64,000 nt of DNA from Rhabdothermincola salaria (GTDB lineage Bacteria > Actinomycetota > Acidimicrobiia > Acidimicrobiales > Acidimicrobilacustridaceae). Position 1 is the first letter of the stretch, and the number at the start of each line of letters is the position of its first letter. This document shows positions 59,916-64,000 of this stretch, in pieces. The position numbers were made by a program, and so were the translations under genes. The notes under the pieces are model-generated. The model did no database searches. It saw nothing but the letters and a program-made list of their open reading frames with translations, and was not told the origin of the DNA. The DNA is taken from the NCBI RefSeq assembly GCF_021246445.1, contig NZ_JAJQXW010000002.1, positions 682,001-746,000 on the forward strand, written 5' to 3'.

Positions 59916-60706
59916 CCGGCCGGAAGGACACTCCGATCGCCCTGCCGGCCGAGTGCTCGCCGTGGCGCGAGGCCCTCTCGGCCCGGATCGACGGAGAGCT
60001 CCCCGCGGCCGACCACGGCGGCCTCGACGACCACCTGGCCGGGTGCGAGAGCTGCCGGGCCTTCGCCGGTGACGCGGAGGCCTCCCACCGGGCTCTTCGG
60101 CTCGGTCCCGCCGAAGCCGTGGGCGACCGGACCGACGCGATCATGGCCGCCTGGGACGACCGCCAGGATCGAGACGGGCCGTCGCGCCGGCACCGTCCAG
60201 CGCGACGGGTCGGTGTGGCGGCGCTGGTGGCGGCCGCCCTGGTGGTGCTGGCCGGCCTGGCCGGGTGGTGGCCCGGTGGAGGCGGCGCGGACGCCGAACC
60301 GGCGTTGGCCTTCGCGTCGGGCGTGGCCACCCCGGCCCCGGCGGAGGGCAACACGGCGGTGTACGTGTCGCTCACCAACGACGGAGGCTCGGACCGCCTC
60401 CTGGGCGTCGACACCGACGTCGCCGAGCGGGCCACGCTGCACGCCACCGAGCAGCGCGACGGCCTGGTGCTCATGACCGGCCGCGACGACTACCCCGTGC
60501 CGGGCGACACGACGGTCGTGTTCCAGCCGGGGGGCGCCCACGTGATGCTCGAAGGGCTCCGGCGTCCGCTCGAGGTCGGGGACCGGCTCGAGGTGGTGCT
60601 CGAGTTCGAACGCTCGGCCTCGCGCACGCTGATGGTCGAGGTGGTGTCGCTCAGCGAGGTCACCGAGGTCGTCGGTATCGCCTCGCAGCTGATGGGCCCC
60701 GCCTGA
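59912..60706 (+). CDS. Anti-sigma factor fused to PCu(A)C copper-binding domain
   Basis: A 264-residue three-part protein. Residues 1-60 form a zinc anti-sigma domain with Cys15, His41, Cys45 and Cys48 (HLAGCESC), the spacing of RsrA-like ZAS domains. Residues 101-119 are a membrane helix after an Arg-rich stretch, placing the ZAS part in the cytoplasm. Residues 128-245 form a PCu(A)C domain outside, with His177, Met188, His210 and Met212 in the exact H-x10-M-x21-H-x-M spacing of copper chaperones. The design suggests that copper binding outside controls sigma release inside. The start overlaps the sigma gene by ATGA. Confidence 0.85.
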   Translation: MTGRKDTPIALPAECSPWREALSARIDGELPAADHGGLDDHLAGCESCRAFAGDAEASHRALRLGPAEAVGDRTDAIMAAWDDRQDRDGPSRRHRPARRVGVAALVAAALVVLAGLAGWWPGGGGADAEPALAFASGVATPAPAEGNTAVYVSLTNDGGSDRLLGVDTDVAERATLHATEQRDGLVLMTGRDDYPVPGDTTVVFQPGGAHVMLEGLRRPLEVGDRLEVVLEFERSASRTLMVEVVSLSEVTEVVGIASQLMGPA

Positions 60707-60724
60707 GGCGGATACGTCCCCCGG

Positions 60725-60746
60725 GCGCCCGGCCGGGTCGGGGCGC
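60725..60746. terminator. Hairpin between convergent copper operon and LLM gene
   Basis: GCGCCC (60725-60730) and GGGCGC (60741-60746) pair around a 10-nt loop directly between convergent genes. No T-run. Confidence 0.45.
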
Positions 60747-61724
60747 TCAGCGTCGGGCGAGGTCGGCCAGCAGCGTCAGCGTGCGGTCGTGGTTGGCGGT
60801 GCGTTCGGCGGGGTCGGCACCCACCCCGAAGGTCATGGCGGCCAGGTCGGTGACCCCGGCATCGGCGTAGGACGCCAGACGGGCGGCCACCTCCTCTTCG
60901 GTGCCGATGACGGCGACCTGCTCCGGGGCACCCGTCTCGCCCAGCGCCAGCACCCGCGCGTAGGTGGGGATCTCGCGGTACATGGCGTAGCGGCGGGCCG
61001 CCACCGCCAATCCCTCCTCCCGGTCCGAGCAGACCGCCACGGGCAGGCCGGCCACGACCCGCGGCAGCGGTCGCCCGACCGATTCGGCCGCCGCCGCGAG
61101 GCGAGGGACCACGTGGTCGGCGTGCGTGCGCTCGTCGCACATCCAGGTGATGGTGCCTGCCGCTCGCTCACCGGCGAGGCGCAGCATCAGCGGGGCCAGG
61201 GCGGCGAGCAGCAGGGGCACCGGACGGGCCCCGGGGACGGCCAGGATGGCCTCCACGGGAAAGCGCTCGCCCTCGTGGTGGACCCTCCCGCCCATGGCGC
61301 CGGCGGTGCCGTCGACCACCTCGCGCTGGGCCTGGTTGGCCGCCTCCAGCACGGCGACGTACTCCCGCACGTGGTGGATGACGCCGTCGTAGTCCGCGCC
61401 GTACCAGTTCTCGGCGACGCTGCGGTGGCTGGGACCGATGCCCAGCAGGAGCCGGCCGTCGCAGGCGGCCTGGGTGGTCAGGGCGTGCTGGGCGAGGCCG
61501 TAGGGGTGGTGGGACCAGGTGGGGACGACCGCCGTGCCGAGCTCGATGCGCGACGTCGCCCGGCCGGCGACGGCCAGGGCGGTGAGGGCATCGAGGCTCC
61601 AGGGGACGTGGGGTACCCACCCGGCGTGCAGTCCGTGCTCCTCGGCCCACACCGCCCGGGCCACGACGTCGTCGATGTCGGATCCACCCGGTCCCGTCTC
61701 GGCGACGAACAGTCCGATGCGCAC
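60747..61724 (-). CDS. LLM class F420-dependent oxidoreductase
   Basis: A 325-residue luciferase-like monooxygenase. Segments MRIGLFVAETGPGGSDIDDVVARA, IELGTAVVPTWSHHPYGLAQHALTTQA, DGRLLLGIGPSHRSVAENWYG and PVPLLLAALAPLMLRLAGERAAGTI are characteristic of the F420 branch (TIGR03564-like). It lies 4 nt downstream of the molybdenum hydroxylase gene on the same strand, so both are co-transcribed. Substrate unknown. Confidence 0.86.
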   Translation of the reverse strand: MRIGLFVAETGPGGSDIDDVVARAVWAEEHGLHAGWVPHVPWSLDALTALAVAGRATSRIELGTAVVPTWSHHPYGLAQHALTTQAACDGRLLLGIGPSHRSVAENWYGADYDGVIHHVREYVAVLEAANQAQREVVDGTAGAMGGRVHHEGERFPVEAILAVPGARPVPLLLAALAPLMLRLAGERAAGTITWMCDERTHADHVVPRLAAAAESVGRPLPRVVAGLPVAVCSDREEGLAVAARRYAMYREIPTYARVLALGETGAPEQVAVIGTEEEVAARLASYADAGVTDLAAMTFGVGADPAERTANHDRTLTLLADLARR

Positions 61725-61728
61725 CGGT

Positions 61729-63978
61729 TCAGAGCTCCTGGAGGGCCCGCCACACCCGCTCGGGCGTGAGCGGCATGTCGATGTGGCGAACGCCCAGGTG
61801 GGCGAGGGCGTCGATCACGGCGTTCTGCACCGCAGGGGTGGAGCCGATGGTGCCGGACTCGCCGATGCCCTTGGCGCCCAGGGGGTTCATGGGCGACGGG
61901 GTCTCCATGGGCACCCGCTCGAAGCTGGGCAGCTCGGCCGCCGACGGGACGGCGTAGTCGATGAGGGTGGCGGTGACGGGATTGCCGTCGGGGTCGTAGC
62001 GGACCTCCTCGAACAACGCCTGGGCGATGCCCTGGGCCAGCCCGCCGTGCACCTGCCCGTCGACGATGAGGGGGTTGAGGATGCGGCCGGCGTCGTCGCA
62101 GGCGACCATGCGGACCAGGTCGACCTGGCCGGTGTCGCGGTCGACCTCGACCACGGCGACGTGGGCGCCGAAGGGGAACGACGGCCCCCCGGACGAGAAG
62201 TCCGAGACGGCCAGCAGCTCGTGGGTGTCGGCGGTGTCGGCCACCGCGGCCCAGTCGACGCTGATGGCCGGGGTGCCCACCACGTGGAACGCGCCGGTCT
62301 CGGCATCGAGGACCACGTCGTCGACGGCGGCCTCGAGCAGGTCGGCGGCCCGGTCGCGGGCGAGGGCGACCAGCTTGCCGGCGGCGTCGTCGACCGACGA
62401 GCCCGCCACCTGCGCCGAGCGGGACCCGCCCGTCACCTCGCCGTGCGGGACCACGTCGGTGTCGCCGTAGACCACCTCGATGCGGTCGAGGGGTAGGCCG
62501 GTGCGCTCGGCGACGAGCATGGCCCAGGAGGTCACGTGCCCCTGGCCGTAGGGGTTGGAACCGGTGACCACCAGCGCGGTGCCGTCGGGGCGCAGCTGGA
62601 CCGAGGCGAACTCCTCGCCCCCGGTCATGGCGGTGATCTCCACGTAGCAGCCCAGCCCGATGCCCAGGAGGCGGGAGTCGTCGGCCGCTCGGCGCCGGGC
62701 CTGCTCGGCCCGCAGGTCGTCGTAGCCGGCGGCGGCCAGCACCCGGTCGAGGGCGCCCTCGTAGTCGCCGCTGTCGTAGGTGGTGCCCATGGGGGTCTGG
62801 AAGGGGAAGGCATCGGGGGCCACGAAGTTGCGCCGGCGCACGTCGGCGGGGTCGAGGCCGGCTTCGGCGGCGAAGAGGTCGACGGCCCGTTCGAGGGCGG
62901 CGGCCGCCTCGGGCCGACCGGCGCCGCGGTAGGCGCCGGTGGGCGTGGTGGTGGTGGCCACCGAGCGCGAGCGGTACTCGACCTCGGCGATGTCGTAGAC
63001 GCCGCTGGCCATGATGCGGGTGGCGAAGGGCAGGATGGCGCCCATCGTGGGGTAGCCGCCGGCGTCCTGGACGACCTCGAGGCGGTAGGTCGTGAGGTGG
63101 CCGTCGGCGGTGCCGCCCAGGGTGACGGTCTGGACCTGGCCTCGGCCGTGGTTCATGCCCACGAGGTTCTCCGAGCGGGTCTCGCTCCAGCGGACGGGCC
63201 GGTCGATGCGCCGGGCCAGCTCGCCGAGCAGCAGGGCCTCGGCAGGGATCTGGGCCTTGGCGCCGAAGCCACCGCCCACGTCGGGGCAGACCACCCGGAT
63301 CTGCTCGGGGTCGAGCCCATAGGCCTCGGCCAGGGCGGTGCGCACCGGGTGGGGGCCCTGGCAGCCGATCTCGACCACCAGGCGGTCGTCCTCCCACCAG
63401 GCGAGGGCGCTGCGGGCCTCGATGGGGACCGGCGCCACCCGCTGGTTCACGGTGCGGGTGGTGACGACGACGTCGCAGTCGTCGAACGAGACCGGGTCGC
63501 CGTGGTGGTCGATGACCATGGCGGCGTTGGTGCCCGCCGCGGGGAAGAGCAGCGGTGCGTCCGGCTCGAGCGCGGCCTCGGGGTCGACGAGGGCGGGCCG
63601 CGGTTCGATGTCGACGATCACGGCCTCGGCGGCGTCGACCGCCTGGTTGCGGGTCTCGGCGACCACGGCGACGACGGGCTCGCCGACGAAGCGGACGGTG
63701 TCGGTGGCCAGCACCGGCCGGGTCATGGCCTGGTCGACGATGGCCAGGGGGACGAGGTCGGGCAGGTCGATGTCGGCGGCGGTGACGACGGCCAGCACCC
63801 CGGGCGCGGTGCGGGCCTCGTCGGTGTCGATCGACTCGATGTGGCCGTGGGCGACAGTGGAGCGGACGTACACCACGTGGGCGGCGCCATCGCGAACGAT
63901 GTCGTCGACGTAGGTGCCGCCGTCGGTGAGCAGCGCCGGATCTTCGCGACGCAGGACACGGTGACCGAGGATGCTCAT
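61729..63978 (-). CDS. CoxL-like xanthine dehydrogenase-family molybdopterin-binding subunit
   Basis: A 749-residue large subunit of a molybdenum hydroxylase. GRPVRWSETR-type and VGGGFGAKAQI segments bind the cofactor. The active-site loop is GAYRGAGRPEA, the form II pattern, not the AYRCSFR loop of true CO dehydrogenase with its S-bound copper. The catalytic Glu is in GAKGIGESGTIGSTPA near the C-terminus. Form II proteins oxidise various heterocycles or aldehydes. The ATG at 63978 is chosen; a GTG at 63984 is possible. The FAD and iron-sulfur subunits, if present, lie to the right of the window. Confidence 0.9.
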   Translation of the reverse strand: MSILGHRVLRREDPALLTDGGTYVDDIVRDGAAHVVYVRSTVAHGHIESIDTDEARTAPGVLAVVTAADIDLPDLVPLAIVDQAMTRPVLATDTVRFVGEPVVAVVAETRNQAVDAAEAVIVDIEPRPALVDPEAALEPDAPLLFPAAGTNAAMVIDHHGDPVSFDDCDVVVTTRTVNQRVAPVPIEARSALAWWEDDRLVVEIGCQGPHPVRTALAEAYGLDPEQIRVVCPDVGGGFGAKAQIPAEALLLGELARRIDRPVRWSETRSENLVGMNHGRGQVQTVTLGGTADGHLTTYRLEVVQDAGGYPTMGAILPFATRIMASGVYDIAEVEYRSRSVATTTTPTGAYRGAGRPEAAAALERAVDLFAAEAGLDPADVRRRNFVAPDAFPFQTPMGTTYDSGDYEGALDRVLAAAGYDDLRAEQARRRAADDSRLLGIGLGCYVEITAMTGGEEFASVQLRPDGTALVVTGSNPYGQGHVTSWAMLVAERTGLPLDRIEVVYGDTDVVPHGEVTGGSRSAQVAGSSVDDAAGKLVALARDRAADLLEAAVDDVVLDAETGAFHVVGTPAISVDWAAVADTADTHELLAVSDFSSGGPSFPFGAHVAVVEVDRDTGQVDLVRMVACDDAGRILNPLIVDGQVHGGLAQGIAQALFEEVRYDPDGNPVTATLIDYAVPSAAELPSFERVPMETPSPMNPLGAKGIGESGTIGSTPAVQNAVIDALAHLGVRHIDMPLTPERVWRALQEL

Positions 63979-64000
63979 GGGCACCGACCGTACCGGGTGA

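Noticed and set aside
61729-63978. True aerobic CO dehydrogenase
   Set aside because: The active-site loop is AYRGAGR; the copper-binding Cys loop AYRCSFR of form I is missing.

Overview
The window looks like chromosome from a high-GC actinobacterium. Codons almost always end in G or C, GTG starts are common, and the window carries a mycothiol-type SigR/RsrA pair, several F420-type (deazaflavin) oxidoreductases, CarD and actinobacterial gene order around tilS-hpt-ftsH-fol and clpC-radA-disA. The overall mix would suit the class Acidimicrobiia (Iamia or Ilumatobacter relatives). That placement is inference from gene order, not a measured phylogeny. There are no insertion sequences, phage genes, integrases or CRISPR arrays.

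Layout. 1-5100: end of topA, an MFS exporter, then overlapping tmk and holB, and a tRNA-Thr(CGT). 5158-6842 (minus): a GTDC1/QTMAN-type glycosyltransferase and a deazaflavin-dependent oxidoreductase. 6938-8048: sigR-rsrA and a 43-residue membrane protein. 8056-21093: a vitamin, cofactor and housekeeping block in one direction: DUF2342 protease, tilS, hpt, ftsH, folE, folP, a phosphatase-like protein, folB, folK, a DUF2520 protein, panC, panD, nadB, nadC, coaX. 21102-24017: an SDR-like protein, an alpha/beta hydrolase and a convergent polyprenyl diphosphate synthase. 24148-30114: clpC, an LppM-type lipoprotein, radA, disA.

30170-45300 is an accessory block inserted between disA and carD: a dienelactone hydrolase, two zinc dehydrogenases with a divergent TetR regulator, a lipoprotein with a divergent MarR regulator, a methyltransferase, a thioesterase, a four-gene operon (unknown protein, UGSC-family protein, SDR, NifU-like protein), an amidohydrolase, another deazaflavin enzyme, an LLM-enoyl-CoA hydratase-SDR operon and a Crp/Fnr regulator. 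45433-48807: carD, ispD, ispF, an rlmB-type methyltransferase and a lipoprotein.

48857-57412 encodes a peptide/nickel-type ABC importer. Two tandemly duplicated binding-protein genes each carry their own promoter and 3' hairpin; they are followed by two permeases with extra membrane segments. The two ATPases and an RDD protein lie in a convergent operon.

57656-60706 is the most interesting part: a five-gene copper operon (SCO protein, PCu(A)C chaperone with a Met-rich tandem repeat, cupredoxin-like protein, ECF sigma factor, anti-sigma factor). The anti-sigma factor joins a cytoplasmic zinc anti-sigma domain, one membrane segment and an extracytoplasmic PCu(A)C domain that keeps the complete H-x10-M-x21-H-x-M copper motif. 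This suggests an undescribed one-protein envelope copper sensor that controls a sigma factor.

The right edge (60747-63978, minus) holds an F420-type LLM oxidoreductase and a CoxL-like molybdenum hydroxylase large subunit.
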